A DNA stretch of 64,000 nt from Capillidium heterosporum (GCA_016630905.1 WBMQ01000006.1:496001-560000); one strand, 5' to 3'. Numbered from the stretch's first letter, positions 1-13,062 are shown. Program-made: numbers and translations. The notes: generated by a model from the letters alone, not told the origin.

Positions 1-488
1 ACCCGCCATGAATGATATGTAAATCGGTATCCAGCCTAGTTCTAGATGAACTATATCTTAGTGGTACCATGGTAGTATTGATTCTTATACTTTCAGGGAG
101 GATATCAGCAAACTTAAGACCTAAACTACAATCCGACTTAGAATTAGGTGTAGCTTGCATCCTACAAATATAATCTTCAAAAGTCCTACATAGTTTAGAT
201 ATAAACAACTAAAATAAACTTACTTGCGGTGGTTTTCAAATTTACTGTCGCGCTCGTTTATTTTTTACTAATAGATACTATAGAATAGATGGGTAGTGGA
301 TTCTGATATTGGAAACTCATGTAAACATAGAACTTGGAATCTTTTAGTGAGAAACTTATAAAATAGTTGCTTTTGGCCTTAGGGTAGAGGATTCGTAGGA
401 CTAATAGAACGGCGAATAGTAAGATGTAGAGGATAACTGATATCCTTCCCATAGTTGATAACGCCTTTGTTGATATTGGGAACTTCAT
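1..488 (-). CDS. Partial gene, membrane-anchored protein of unknown function
   Basis: I do not recognise the family. The first exon starts with ATG at 488 and stays open to 258. It encodes a short N-terminus followed by one strongly hydrophobic segment (about residues 16-32, ILYILLFAVLLVLRIL), as in a type II membrane protein or uncleaved signal anchor. Short GT-AG intron candidates lie around 180-250. Beyond them a second open frame (from about 160 down to base 1) runs off the left edge, so the C-terminus is missing. The exact splice pattern is not resolved. Confidence 0.4.
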
Positions 489-1416
489 TTCAATTATTTC
501 TGGTGATTTAGTTGGAAGGTTGCTCTTTTCATTGTCAAAAAAGAATAACTGCTAACTGGGACTTTTAATTAAATACACTTCACAATACTTAAATATACCT
601 GATGGTTGAACATATAAAGTTTTCATTGCATATGTAAGGTCATATTTCCTAAACAGGTGTGATTTTTTCTTGGCATTCCAAATTTATCCTTGTTCACTAA
701 ACTTCGGCCATTCCTTAATAAATGGCGTTTAAACCAATTTAAGCTGTTAGTGTATAGTTTAAAAACACGATTTATACAATAAATAGACTGAGGCAATAAA
801 GTTTTAATACTAAGTAAAGAAGCACCTATTGAGCTGTTAGTTGGAGAATTTAGGTTAAAATTAACATTTTTATGAAAACTTTGTGATTACTTTGCCAATA
901 GATGCTAAGCAAAGTTAATATCTAGACATCGCTTTACCTTCAACCAAGATACCTTTGTACATATCCTATTCTCTACTGTTAATTTCGATTAAGTAGAAGA
1001 CTTGATCGCTTTGTTTTCAAAGTACAAAAATGACAATTGGTAGATATCAATATATAAGGTTAAGGAAGAATCCAGTAGCTCTGATACAGTTTTATTGTTC
1101 AGTAAGAGCAGCTTGTTGAAGTGCAACAGGCCAAGCTACAACTTGATGAGACATCATTTCAATCAAACTCAATATCTAAAGTGCATTTAGTTACGGTCAG
1201 TATAGGTTTAAAAAGTGTGATGTAACACTGATAAAAAAGCTTAAAGACATAGACAAAAGTAGTAGGAATTTATATAACTAAAGGGGATGGTAAATAACAT
1301 TAATTAATTCTAATTCTGGTAGCAATTGCGTAGACAGAAAAAGAACCGTACTGCACGAGTGGAACCAAGTTAAACGGAGTATCCATGTCCTTGGTATCCA
1401 AGTAGATCGTCAAGCC
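489..1416. other. Intergenic, no gene seen
   Basis: AT-rich DNA with stops in all frames between the left-edge gene and the 3' end of the capping enzyme gene. I see no RNA gene or repeat. Confidence 0.6.
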
Positions 1417-3407
1417 TCATAACAAGTTGGACTCGGTCGAGTTTAAGTTGTGGCGCTTCTTAGGTTTGGGGGAGCCTTGGACGTCGTCAGTCAGCGTACG
1501 TTTTTGAGAGCCTTCATTCAAGGCGTACTTGAATTCATCATAATCTGCGTCGTCTTTAGCGTGCTCGGCACTGGGATCCTTAACTCCTTGCAGATCGTCC
1601 ACCTCGACAAATTCTTCAAAATCGTCGTCATCATAACCATGGTCAGCTTCCTCGTTACCGTTGGTAATAGCGTCAAGGTTGCCCCTGCTACTTTCACCGG
1701 ACTCGGATCGCGAAGGGATGAGCTCCTCGTAGAAGACTTCGTTGTCGTGGTACTCGTCGTCGTCAAAAACATCGACTGTATCATCCTTGATGTTTTGAAG
1801 TGAAGTGGTTAGTAAACGACTTTCACCTTGTTGAGCACTCGAAACTGAAGCTCTAAGATTCGAGTTGGATATCCTTTCTAATTCGAAATTTGAGCTAGGC
1901 TGTACAGAGCTAAGTGGGGTAGGTTGCTGGGAAGGTTTTGAAAGGGCAATTGCGCTACTTTTGAGGCCATTGTCGCTGGTAGTGGTAAAGTTCCCGTTAA
2001 TACCTAATGCTTCTCTCTCCTTCCAAGCAGTACGAATGCTCGGTTGCTCTTCTTCGAGCTAAAATACAGAATAAAGATAAATATGCTATATTAAATACAA
2101 AATAAAAGATACCTTAGCTCTATCGACATTGTCATTGATGGATTTCAATATACTCTTATAGACAGATACATGATTAGCGTGCTCCTTGTCATCTCGAACT
2201 CTCATGAACTTCCATATTATCTCTGGGTACTGGCTAGGCTCATAGGCAACTTCAATAATCTTGTTGTTGAGGGCTCGGATGTAGTTCGGGCCGTAAGTTT
2301 TCTTGAAGTAGTCGATCTCCTTCCTCCCAATCTCCATTTCAGCGGCAGGTTTGTACATATGACCGCCTTCCCATATTAAGAGCTCGCACCTGGGGAACTT
2401 GTTGGCTTCTAATGGTTCAGAGATCTTTAGTTTAAAGTCGACCGAATTTTCGTTAGGTGGTTTCCATTTGAGCATGGTGGGGCAGGTTCCCATTGTATAG
2501 TAGTCTTCCATGGACGTAAATATAAGACCATCGGACATGTGTTGCAAAGTATTGACGGTATCGAGGATGAGTAGCATGCCATAAGACCTTTGCATCTCTT
2601 TTGCTACGATTTGGAATGGGATCGTGTTAAGGAGCCCATTTTGCCTTGCGTATCGATTGAAAGGCCTTACTACGAGATCTCTAAGGTATCCCTTGTCTAT
2701 TGGTATAAATTCGCTCGATCTTATTTTGGCCTTCGTACACTAGTAGATCAAATGCCAAATACCTATGAACAAGCCTCCCGTCCTCCTCTTTGTCGACTAC
2801 GAGTTCTCCATCGATAAGCGTTTTGTTCAAATACCTCCAACCGTTGTTTTCAGGTTGCGGCAACAAAGTTCATATTTTCAATATATAGGTAATCATTTTT
2901 CCGATCAATCTGTCCAGATTATAAATTAAATGCGAACATTCGTATAGTAAATAAACTTACAGCAAAGACTTCAGGCTTCCTGGTATGGGAGTTGTACCTT
3001 ATATAAAGTAAACATCGCAGCCCATCTGATTTTTCACATACCATGTAGTCTTTCTTCTTGAGCTCATCGAAATGCTCTAGCTCGAAACTTACTGGCTGTG
3101 CCCCTTGATAAAATTTATAAGTTTACAGAAATTGAAGGTATAGATAAAAATAACCACAAAACGATTGTAACCAGAAACTCTGCAATTTCTTACCAGGAAA
3201 TCTACAAGAAATAAAGTAGAATGGATTAATACTCTGTCATTTTAAGTTTAAGAGGGTAGTGTGAAGTAACAATGCAAACATAAGAATAAATTCTTACTTG
3301 TTGATGCTTTTCAGACCAAGGAGATTGGCGACCTCCTGCTGGACTTCCGCTTTAAAAGCTTCGTTCACTGGGCGTCCAGGAATCGTGGGTATCAAATTGA
3401 CCTGCAT
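1417..3407 (-). CDS. CEG1: mRNA-capping enzyme guanylyltransferase, with two +1 frame breaks
   Basis: This nuclear enzyme transfers GMP to the 5' end of nascent RNA polymerase II transcripts. Five exons can be built: 3298-3407, 3194-3201 (8 bases), 2961-3103, 2113-2909 and 1417-2058, giving about 565 residues. Motifs in order are FPGAQPVSFELEHF; the nucleotidyl-lysine motif EKSDGLR (KxDG); TLIDGELVVD; MSDGLIF; LKWKPP; and FMRVRDDK. An acidic, probably disordered C-terminal tail follows and ends in a basic KPKKR cluster. Exon 4 is 797 bases, two more than a multiple of three. The frame breaks near 2861-2870 (after IENMNF) and again near 2681-2690 (after NRQGI). Removing one base at each restores the family sequence exactly, including RDLVVRPF. 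The family assignment is certain from the motifs; whether the gene is functional depends on the two breaks. Confidence 0.92.
3194..3201 (-). other. 8-base microexon in the capping enzyme gene
   Basis: The exon ATTTCCTG is flanked by an AG acceptor at 3202-3203 and a GTAAG donor at 3189-3193. Joined to AA from exon 1 and GG from exon 3 it gives Lys-Phe-Pro-Gly, exactly the conserved FPGAQPVSF start of the guanylyltransferase core. Without it the frame is lost. Confidence 0.85.
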
Positions 3408-3477
3408 GTTGAATCTTTAACTGCTTTCACACTAAGCAATCAGAAGAAGATTAATCAGGACTTTTGGCTTTCAAATC

Positions 3478-3738
3478 TCAAGTAAGGAATTTTAGCCTAT
3501 CATCCTCGCACTTTTTGGAAGGTTCAAATTTAATTGAGTTTCTAAATTCAGATTTGGCTATTCGCTTGACATGTGGTGTGAAATTTATAATTTGATAAGC
3601 TTTGCCATGTTCCAGAGGCTTATTCCTATAAGTTGAATCGGAAGATGAAAATCTTACATGTGCTGAAATCGCCATAGTATTTCTATAGTATACCAAGTAT
3701 CCTGTTTTATGGATTTTAATAATAGAAACATTCATCAA
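3478..3738 (-). CDS. Hypothetical 86-residue protein
   Basis: A short intronless ORF begins 70 bases upstream of the capping-enzyme start, on the same strand. The product is basic, with a possible amphipathic N-terminus containing FSSSDSTYR, which resembles a mitochondrial targeting region only loosely. No family is recognised and the ORF could be chance. Confidence 0.25.
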   Translation of the reverse strand: MMNVSIIKIHKTGYLVYYRNTMAISAHVRFSSSDSTYRNKPLEHGKAYQIINFTPHVKRIAKSEFRNSIKFEPSKKCEDDRLKFLT

Positions 3739-4133
3739 GTCGTACAGCTATATTTTCAATAGATAGCTACTTTGACAATCTTTATATCATTTAGGAGATA
3801 CCCATTTCTTTAAAGTTTATTGGCTGAAAAAACCTACTTTTTAGGATTTTTTCAGGAATTACATAATTTAATGTTATAGTTTAGATTTGTGGATCACAAT
3901 AGCAAACACATACATAAAGATTTATACATTTACACTCATTTGAACGCCAATATAAATTTCCAATATAGCTAGAGCTTCATATACTTGATAGAGAAGTTAC
4001 TTGGATACTATGCTTTTACACTGAGCAGAAACTTTAACATTTATTAAATTTATCGAAAAGCTAACGGTTACACCAGCATTTCTCAGTCCTAGGATGTACC
4101 TAAATAAATTTATATTAGCTTCAAATTTGAAAT
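3739..4133. other. Intergenic, no gene seen
   Basis: AT-rich spacer with no supported ORF or RNA gene. Confidence 0.5.
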
Positions 4134-6510
4134 TTAAAAAGCTGGTACCTCAACCTTGCGACTCAGCTCTTGGTCCCACCCACAGAACCTAACGTAATCG
4201 ACGAAGCTGGAACATACAGGCCAGGAGTGGGCGTGGTGGGCGTACACCCTTCGGCACGACTTGGTTATAAGGTCCAAATCCCTACATTCGGCCTCCGACT
4301 GCTCGGGCAGTGGGCGGTGGTGAGGGTAATGTAAGCGAATCTTGAACAACGCCTTGATGGAGTGGAAGGCGGCCAAAGGTATAGTCCAATCAGCGAATTC
4401 ACGGGCCAACCAGAAGGGAGGCTGGGTACGTACGACATCGTTTTGGGCATGATTGTCATCGAGGAGGTAGGCAATACGGCGAGCGGCAAAATAGAATCGG
4501 TCACGGTAAGTCTGTAAGTTGGGGGTGTCCATGCCACTAGTGACAAAGGCATCAATCAACGGCTCGCAGATATCGATGACCAGTAGGGACTTGACCATGA
4601 CGAGGAGGTACTCCAGCATGGCGGTTGGATTTTCCTCCACCTTCTCCAGCAAAACAAGGTGGTGGCAGTTGTTGTCAGGATAGGCGCGGTCGATACGATC
4701 CAGCATATCAACCAAGCTTGATCTCGAGGTGCTGTAGAGACAGGTCCTGTGACGTAAATTTGGCCAAGATGCGGTGGAAAGAGTACAATACCGAGGAGAT
4801 CTCAGCTAGACGCACCATATGCCGCATGACTAGACTTTCGATATTGGCCGACAGGAATTTAGTTCCAGTGAAGGGATGGATGAAGTCTAGTATGACGGGT
4901 GGACCGTCGTCGGGTGGGGCAGTGAAAGGTTGATCGATGGGAAAGCTGAGTAGAGGAGCTTCGACCGATTCCAGAGTTAGACTAGGCGATGTGATGCAAG
5001 GGTGAGCGTTGAAACAGGAGGTCATGGTGTCGTTCAATATCGTCATGTGCCAGGTCGCTTTGAGTTCGACCCGTTGATGTTGGCTGAAGTTTGGATATGA
5101 ACTTAGACCACTACCATCGACATCGTGGATTCCCAAAGTCTGGGCAAACTTGGCTGCATTTGTGATCCTCAGTTGTGCCCTCGGAAGTTTGAGGTGACTG
5201 GTCTCCAAGCTGGCAATTATTAGGTTGGCTTGGATACTTACCAGCCGGAGATGGAAGAGTAGAGGATAGTTGCTAGAACCAGTTTCAAAGCCTTCCAAGT
5301 GGTGATAACTCTGTTCGTTACTGCGTAACAGCTGGTCGACCTGGAGATAGAGGGGATCAGATTCTAACGGTGTAGGTTGTTTGGAGTTGGCCAAATTGGA
5401 AAAGTGGTTCTGGTTCAGAAGTTCATTGCTCGTACTATTGGCTTTCAACCCTGAAACTTCCAACAGTTTAGACTTTTCCTGGAACTCTATTTTAAAATAA
5501 ATACATTACAAATAAACATATACATTACCTTTATAACTGCTGCGTTTATCTTTGGAGGACTGATAGGCGTTACTATGCCTCAGAGCTAAAAGTTGAATGG
5601 TAGCAACCAACGGGGAAACGTACTGCTTTAACCCGTTCTGTTTCGTATACTCCTGCAGGTCCAACTCCAACTGTAACGTCTTCAACGAAAAGAAGGGGTA
5701 AAACCCATACCTGTACTGTAGGTAGGAATGTAGAATCTGATTGGTAATCCAAGTTTGGTTCAGACTTTTGGTTATGCCCAAGTTACTTGGGGCGTTGAAG
5801 ATGCTATCCATATTCAAACCAAAATAAAAGTTTATAGGGCTAGGATCATAGCCATAATCGGCTAACAGGCTCTGTAAGGAACGGATGCTTTGGGCTAGGT
5901 AAATTTTGGATTCTTTTTGAAAGGTTTGGCTGTGAAGACTACGCTTTGATAGCGGTTGGTAGGTGGAAAATCCGTAGTTGACTTGGTTACGTTTTCGAGC
6001 TTGGATTTCGGTGGTACAATTGATAGCAGATTCGGAGTAGTTGATAGTGTTGGATTGTTGGTAGACCCTACGGCTATAAAATTCACCGCCTTCAACTGAA
6101 GTCGAGGTAGAAGGCGATGTAGTATCCGAAGTTATGGGGCTAAAAGGCTCCATAGGAAAGTTGACAAAGTTATATGTAGCGTCATCTTCAAATTCCTTAT
6201 ACTGCGGATTCTCGAGCTTCCTCTTTTCCCTTAATTTGCGTAACGCATTCTTGTTGAATTTGATATCCTTACCTTCGCCCTCTATCAGTCCTAAAGTCTT
6301 GGCTATATTCTCTAGTAGGTTGAGTTTGCGATTTAAAAGTTTTATCTGCTGTTTTTCGAAATGATGCTTCTCTTCGCCTGGCTTGACTACGGCTAGGGTT
6401 CTAGTGTCGTAGTTGCATTCGATGTTGAATTGGAGGCAGCGAGTGCACGACGGTTTCGAAAGATCACACTTCTTCTTTGAGCGCCGACAGTTTACACAAC
6501 TCTTGATCAT
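4134..6510 (-). CDS. Zn2Cys6 fungal-type transcription factor, with one +1 frame break
   Basis: This is a nuclear DNA-binding regulator; its target genes are unknown. The N-terminus carries the binuclear zinc cluster at residues 5-32 with spacing C-x2-C-x6-C-x6-C-x2-C-x6-C (starts SCVNCRRSKKKC). A charged, probably coiled-coil linker follows (about residues 50-95), then a Ser/Thr-rich region and a long helical region like the fungal transcription factor middle domain. One intron (GT to AG, about 5464-5510) joins EKSKLLEVSG to the upstream exon. The frame breaks near 4708-4724: HLEI must be joined to SLVDMLDRIDRAYP by skipping one base, otherwise TGA ends the protein at 4708. The 3' end is either TAA at 4134 or a short further exon after a GT at about 4147. 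Confidence 0.85.
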
Positions 6511-6946
6511 TGGAAGTAAAAGGTGAAAAGCATAGGAATTTAATAGGGATGCTCAGCCCAATTAAGTAAACACAAGAGAAACATAGATTTGATTAAAAAT
6601 CAAAAGGTTACCAAAAATGAACTATTTATGCGTAGATTTAGGAAGGTTGTGCTTCAAAAGTTGTATCAGATTGAAAAATGTAAATACAACTGCCGTATGC
6701 GAAAATATAAATTAGGATTATTTCAAATGTTTACATGTATGCTCAATACTATATACTCAAGGTCAAGAATAATTAATCTTCAATTTCATACATTTTATAC
6801 AAAAGGTTTGGATTTAAGTATATAATAGAGATCTAATACAATTAAAAATCGTAAATATGGATAAAAGGGAAATATGTAAGCATAGACAACTATCACTTTA
6901 ATTGCAACTTACGTCTATCTTGAACTCTATAAATATAAATCCGAAA
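6511..6946. other. Intergenic spacer
   Basis: AT-rich; the ORF at 6589-6825 has no coding character and no homology I recognise. Confidence 0.5.
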
Positions 6947-9418
6947 TTAAGCCCGATCTCTCTTCAGGTTACCAATCTTCTTAAGGGTAGTCACCGTTTT
7001 CTAAAAAAATTTAGTCCAAATCTAAAAAGTAAAAGCAATTACCTTGTAGAGCGGCACCAACACCTTGACTTGATTCCAATCTGTGTTGACCTGACGCACC
7101 TTATTCTTACGTTCCTCCTTCATTGTCGTCTTCCTGAAATTGCGGACTTGCTGGGGCTCAACTAAACTGATAGCAGTACCTTTGCGGTTGGCACGGGCGG
7201 TACGCCCCACTCTGTGGATGTAGTTTTTGAGGTGGGTAGGTGCATCGTAGTTGATGACAAAGTCACAAGCTTGATCGATACCACGAGCTGCAAGGTCGGT
7301 AGCGATGAGGAGCTGTACCTTGCCTTGACCAAACTTCTTCAGGAGTAGGTTACGCGATTTGCGGTCCAAATTAGAGGAGAAATGAGAGACTTGGAACTCT
7401 TTAAGGAACTGGTGGATGGTGGTAAGATCAAGATGGAGGTCGGGGAGGCCAGAGTCATCGACTTCTTCGTTGTCTTCAGCAGTAGCATCAGCTATTTTGT
7501 TGGCATCGTCATCATCATTGTCGGAACCCATCTGTTGATCATTCCCGTCAACTTTCAAAGTAAGCTCTTCATCATTGTCTATTTCTTCGTCATCAGAATT
7601 ATCTAACAAATCGCTCAACTCGACTTTAGAAGCAGCTTCATCCCCATGGTTAATCTTGTTTTCAATTGATGATGTTAATTGCTTTATGAACCGGTTCAAG
7701 AACTTGTTGAGATTGTTGGCTGACTCGATGGAGTTTGTAAATACGATGGCCGATTTAATATCGAAGCGTAGTAGAACAGCTAGTAGGTAGACGGCCTTGA
7801 AGCTGGGATTTACTACTGTAAAGTACTCACTTAGTCCGATTGGCGTAACGTAACGTGCGATAGAACCACTGGATGGATTGGATGGGTCAGTCGATCGTAC
7901 TGTCAACATGAGAGGTCGATTTAGGTTAAGTTGGGCCAATTTACCAGGATTTCTTGTCAAGGTAGCTGAGAACAGCAGTTGAGTAAGGTGGGGACGAGGT
8001 TGCGGTAACTGATAATTTTTGTTATTGAAAAGTAGGTTGGATTGACAAGCATCGTGAGCTAAGTTGGAAGTTAGACTGAGATTGGAGAGGGTGGGTGTAG
8101 GGAGTGGCAGTTCTTTCTTTCTCAAAGCTATAGTTAAATGATTAAGGAACCCAAAGGTCTTGTCGTTGAGTAACCGATCCGCTTCATCAATTACCTATAG
8201 TTGTTAATTTAGAATATATAAGCTATTAAAATGAAAATCTTACAAGGAACAGGAGATGTTGTAAGGTTATATTCTTGGTCTGAGTTAAGTGATCCACCAA
8301 ACGACCTGGAGTACAAATCAATATATCCACCTTGCTGGACCCACCCTGCAACCTATACAAGATTTAGTTCAATTGCAAATATAAAGCTTTACGTCTCATT
8401 CAAATTAGAAACTATAGCATGCTGTTCCTCTTGGAATGATACTTTAGCGCAGGCAGTGGCAACCTAAAGTTGACAATTAGCTTTTCCATTGGAAGTTTAG
8501 TTACAGTAAGGTCCGTTCCACTTATAAGCTTGGTCAGAGTTTCCAAGACCTGCTGGCACAAATCCCTAGTTGGTAGAACAATTAAAGCTCTTAGCCGAAC
8601 AACCTTCCGTTCCATCAACTTTTGAACTATCGGGAGCAAATAAGCCAACGTCTTACCACTACCGGTGGGAGAAGCTACTAAGATATCTCGTACTACCTTG
8701 GTTTTGTGTAGCTGATCCAATACCGCTTTCTGAACTAATTTTCAATATACAAATGTAAATTAGATATTTTTGCTCACAGAGTATAATATAAAAATAAAAA
8801 TTTACCTGAGAAAAGATCGGTGAAACCAGAGGCTTCACATTTAGCTTTCAGATGGTCATTCAAATTCAATACTGAGGCTAAAGGAGTCGTTTCTTGTAAG
8901 TTGATGATGGTAGGATTGATAATCCAATTGGGTAGACCTACTTCTCCTTTCAAAACTTTTTTGGTATCCTCTTGGTCAGGTTGGTCGGCAAAATTTTCGA
9001 ATACTGGGAGGTAATCGGTCAAAGCTTCTTCTTGTTTAGTGAGAGGTGAGGCTGGAACTTTTACTTTGACTTCTGTGCTGAGTTCATCTTTGGAAGTTGA
9101 TTCGGGATGTACCATCAGCGTTTGCCCAGGAGTTGGAGAGTTGGCTGATATTTGACTAGATGCACTTTCAGTATCAGATTCAAGTTCAGGTTCGGGTTGT
9201 GTATATTTGGAAGATCTTTCGACTTTTGGACTAACCTCTGGTTTTACTTGCTGCTTTTCATCCTTTGACTCATCTAACTTGATACGCTTAGCCTCCTTCT
9301 CTAGCTTCTTAAGCTTCAGCTGCTCTACTATGCTGCTCTTTTTGGGCTTTACAATTGTATCCTTAACATCTTCAACATCGTTATCTGAGCTGTAGTCGTA
9401 CCTTTCTATTCTAAACAT
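6947..9418 (-). CDS. DBP6: DEAD-box RNA helicase, Dbp6/DDX51-like
   Basis: Dbp6/DDX51 helicases act in the nucleolus in early 60S ribosomal subunit assembly. An acidic and basic low-complexity N-terminus (about 150 residues) precedes the helicase core. Motifs in order: ASPTGSGKT (Walker A), [25 protein letters not shown] (DEAD), [45 protein letters not shown] and [26 protein letters not shown] and [18 protein letters not shown] point to DDX51 rather than other DEAD boxes. An acidic insertion (about 60 residues) lies between the SAT motif and the C-terminal RecA domain. At least five introns of 41-70 bases are needed, including one that restores [20 protein letters not shown] final small exon encodes [17 protein letters not shown] and stops at 6947. 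No frame breaks. Confidence 0.9.
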
Positions 9419-9539
9419 TTCTTCTGATAAAAGCCTAACAAAACTTTGAGTCGAAATTCAATTAGGTTTACAAGCTCAAAGTTTCAAATTTATTGGCAAA
9501 AGTTGCTGCTTTTCATCTCTTGCTAAAAATCAAGAAAAA
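9419..9539. promoter_or_regulatory. Divergent promoter between two RNA helicase genes
   Basis: Only 121 bases separate the start codons of the Dbp6-like (minus) and DHX35-like (plus) genes, so promoters and 5' UTRs must share this segment. I see no canonical TATA box. Confidence 0.5.
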
Positions 9540-12137
9540 TGGAGGGTGACGAGGACTACTACGACTACAATTTGCAACGACTCAAATCCCAACGCAGATC
9601 AGCCAATCTACCTATAAGTGCATTCCAACAGTCAATTCTCTACCAACTCGAGCAGAACCAGGTTTTAATTTTGGTATCCCCAACCGGCACTGGTAAATCG
9701 ACACGTAAGCCTATATAATTTCGTAGATAATTGAAAACGATCAAGTTTAGAATTACCACAGTATCTATTTAATAATGGGTGGACCAAAGATGGCCGTAAA
9801 GTTGCTATAACTCAGGTACATTTACTTTTTGTTTAATTTAATAACCATAAAAATAGCCTCGTAGAGTAGCTTGCACTACGGTAGCCAGTTGGGTAGCTCA
9901 GGAATTAGATGTCAACTTGGGCGACGAGGTAAATACATTGTAAAGAAAAATTACTAATAGAATAGGTGGGATATACTGTTCGTTTCGATGACAAAACGAG
10001 TCCTATAACTTCGATACAATTCTTCACTGACGGTATGCTGCTACGTAACTTACTTCGAGACCCCTTACTATCCGATTATTCTGTAATTATTGTGGATGAG
10101 GCTCATGAACGTACGATATCTACCGACATACTTATCGCTTTACTTAAACGGTATTTTGAATTTTTTATTTTTCCTAAAACTTGGTTAGTATTCAGAGACG
10201 TCGACCCGATTTGAGAATAGTAATAATGTCTGCCACTGTCGACGTACAGACGTTCTACGACTATTTCACCAAAGATACAGCAAACAGTAGCGACAGTAAG
10301 GAAAAGCTGAAAGTTGCCACCTTGAACTTGACTGGGAAAGGCTATCCATTGGACATCCACTACCTTCTAGAACCTTGTACCGACTACTTGGAAGAAAGTT
10401 TCAACACTGTTAAGATGATCCACCAACAGGTACTTTAAGTTCAGTTAATTTATTAACAATTTTAAAGGAACCAGATGGAGATATCCTAGTATTCCTCACC
10501 GGGAAGGAGGAGGTTGAAACTCTGTGCTCTCAACTGTTAACTTGGTCCTCTGTCCTTCCCAAGTAAAACTTTTTCCCTCATTATATTTCTAATTTTAATA
10601 TCCAGGGGTAAACCACTGACGGCCATGCCCCTACACGCTAACCTATCCTTGGACCACCAACACCTCATCTTTGAAAAATTACCGTACGGTCGTAAGGTAG
10701 TAGTCTCCACAAACTTAGCTGAAACCTCAGTTACGATTCCCAACGTCCGCTACGTCGTTGACTGTGGATTCGTCAAGCTACGCAACTACGACGTGGCTAC
10801 CGGCTTTGAAAACCTTGCAGGTAGGGCCCATTAGTCAAGCTTCGGCTATCCAGAGGGCTGGTCGTGCCGGCCGTGAAGCACCTGGTAAAGTCTACAGGCT
10901 ATATACCGAACCTACCTTTAAGCATATGGAAGTCAGCTTGAGACCTGAGTTGCAGAGGTCCGACCTCCGACCTGTCTTAGTTAACCTGCTGGCACTTGGA
11001 GTAGATAAGCTAGCTAAATTTGATTTTCTACAACCACCGCCGTCGCTTTTGGTACAGGAGGGCCTTGAGGTAACCTTTTTTAAATACTTTGCTAAAGCTG
11101 GATAGTATTTGAACGCCATAGGAATTGTCGATCTGAGCGGTAAGCTATCTAAGGAGTTGGGTGTTCAGCTCGCTGAATTCCCCTTACATCCTACCTTGGC
11201 AAAGATGGTAAGTTTTAATTTTTTTGTCAAATAATGCTAACAAACATTTCTGATTTTACAACATAGCTGGTCCAGAGTATCGAATTTGGCTGTAGTAAGG
11301 AAATACTGACTGTAGTTGCGATGGCTCAGTGCAAGGTAACCTACCAATCCCAACTTATCAACCTTAACCTCTAGTAGAACTTATTCAACAAACCGGAAGG
11401 TGGTGCCGAGATGGCCGAGTACGAGAACGCTATTAAGAAGTTTGCGGTCGAAGAAGGGGATGCCATAACTTATGTCAACAGTAATTCATACCTTGTTCAA
11501 ATCTTTTAACCTTTATAGTCTTTAACGCCTTTTGTAAGACTCCAACCAAAGGTTGGTGCCAACGTAGGTACCTCAGCTTCAACCAACTGAAATCAGCCCA
11601 AAATACAAGAACCCAACTCCACAATCAACTGCAACGGCTGAAACCGGGGGTTAATTTGGAAATCAGCTGCAAGTCCGATGTCAGCAAGGTCCAGAAGACG
11701 ATACTAATGGCCTATCCGTTCCAGGTCGCCAGTTTGGATCTGAAGGATGGCAGCCTCAGCCCTACTAGAGGCACTCAGGTAAACTAAATACTTATGTTTA
11801 ATATGCTAAATAGGTTGGTTTTAGAGACTTTATATCCACCCTGATTCCGTTTTATTTCACCGGACCTTCAAAATGGTCACCTACATGGATGGTAACTCTT
11901 CTACTTTAAGGCTGTATATTAACCTGATATTTTTATATCAGTTTTAGTCACTACCCGTCCCTTTGCCAGTATGTTGACAACCATAAATCCTGAATGGCTA
12001 CCTGAACTTTTGTAAGTCTTTATTTCATTAGTTTTACAATTTTTTGATGGGTCTGACTTATTATTTATATTAGCCCGGGCCATTACCAACTTCGAACGAA
12101 GGGGAGATCCGATGCAGCCTATGCCATGGGTATCTAG
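9540..12137 (+). CDS. DHX35: DEAH-box RNA helicase, DHX35-like, with one +1 frame break
   Basis: This is a nuclear DEAH/RHA helicase associated in other eukaryotes with late spliceosomes. About thirteen short exons can be joined. Motifs in order: SPTGTGKST (Walker A, split by an intron), [26 protein letters not shown] (DEAH), [32 protein letters not shown] and QRAGRAGR. Downstream sequence ([38 protein letters not shown]) follows the ratchet and OB-fold order of DHX35. One intron ends in a tandem TAGTAG acceptor, and only the second AG avoids an in-frame stop. The frame breaks at about 10811-10820: one surplus base lies between TGFENL and [18 protein letters not shown], otherwise TAG stops translation at 10832. 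The last exon ends at TAG 12135-12137. Confidence 0.9.
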
Positions 12138-13062
12138 GTACGTTTGCCTTTTCTATCGATATAGCTTTAGATATGGCTGGTAGGCTGTTAATTGAGTAAA
12201 GAACTGTTTATTCATGCTTGAATTTTCTATCATCAATAAATTGGAACTTAAATATAAGCTTGGGTAACAATTGATATATTGTTAGAGTTTACTTTTTTTA
12301 TCCATATGAGCAGGACTATAAGTTTCTAGATATTTTTATTTTATAGTAGTGACCTTTTGCACAATAATTAGGTATAAATATATATATAGAAAATACATTT
12401 CAAAGTCGCTTACTTAGATAAATTTTAATCTAATGTTAACAGTGATAGTTCAAGACTTTCAATTGATTAATAAGGTATATATAGCTTAGAATTGAAAGTA
12501 TTTTAAATAGATAGCATTTTATAAGGTATGTGTAGGCTTGTTCCTAAGATAAAAACTATTTTACATAGAAGAAACTACGGACTCATTTGAAAACCGACAC
12601 TATTTTGTATACAGCTAAATCAGCTTTTTGGATCTTATGTGCCATCCTACATCCCATCCTTTTACTTCAAAAATATACAAGCTTCATCAACTTTTTTACA
12701 GTTCGGATAGTAATCTCAACCAAATTAGAAAATGAAAGAGATAGAGATACGTATATAATCCCAAAATTTAAATAAAGCTAGTTCTTGGTTTATTCTATCC
12801 TTGCTCATATACCTAACGGTCGAAAGCTTGTTGGTTCCAAAACATTTTCATTCGATTTCTTTCACTACTTGAATATTATCGATGAAGTACAGTCAAATCA
12901 ACTAAACCCTTAACTACCTATCCAAACTTCATTTACAAAATCTCCACCAAAAACACAAACTCAGTATCTACTTTTATTTACCTTACAATTAATTAGATTT
13001 AACTTTAAATACGCTAAAGATATTGAACCGATGTCTATCATTAAACTTCTTCAAAACTTCAG
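12138..13062. other. Intergenic, convergent 3' ends
   Basis: AT-rich DNA between two convergent genes. The ORF at 12587-12775 has no recognisable product. Confidence 0.5.

Noticed and set aside
1450-1803. Plus-strand ORF of 117 residues
   Set aside because: It is antisense to the acidic C-terminal exon of the capping enzyme; its hydrophobic look comes from reading Asp/Glu codons in reverse.
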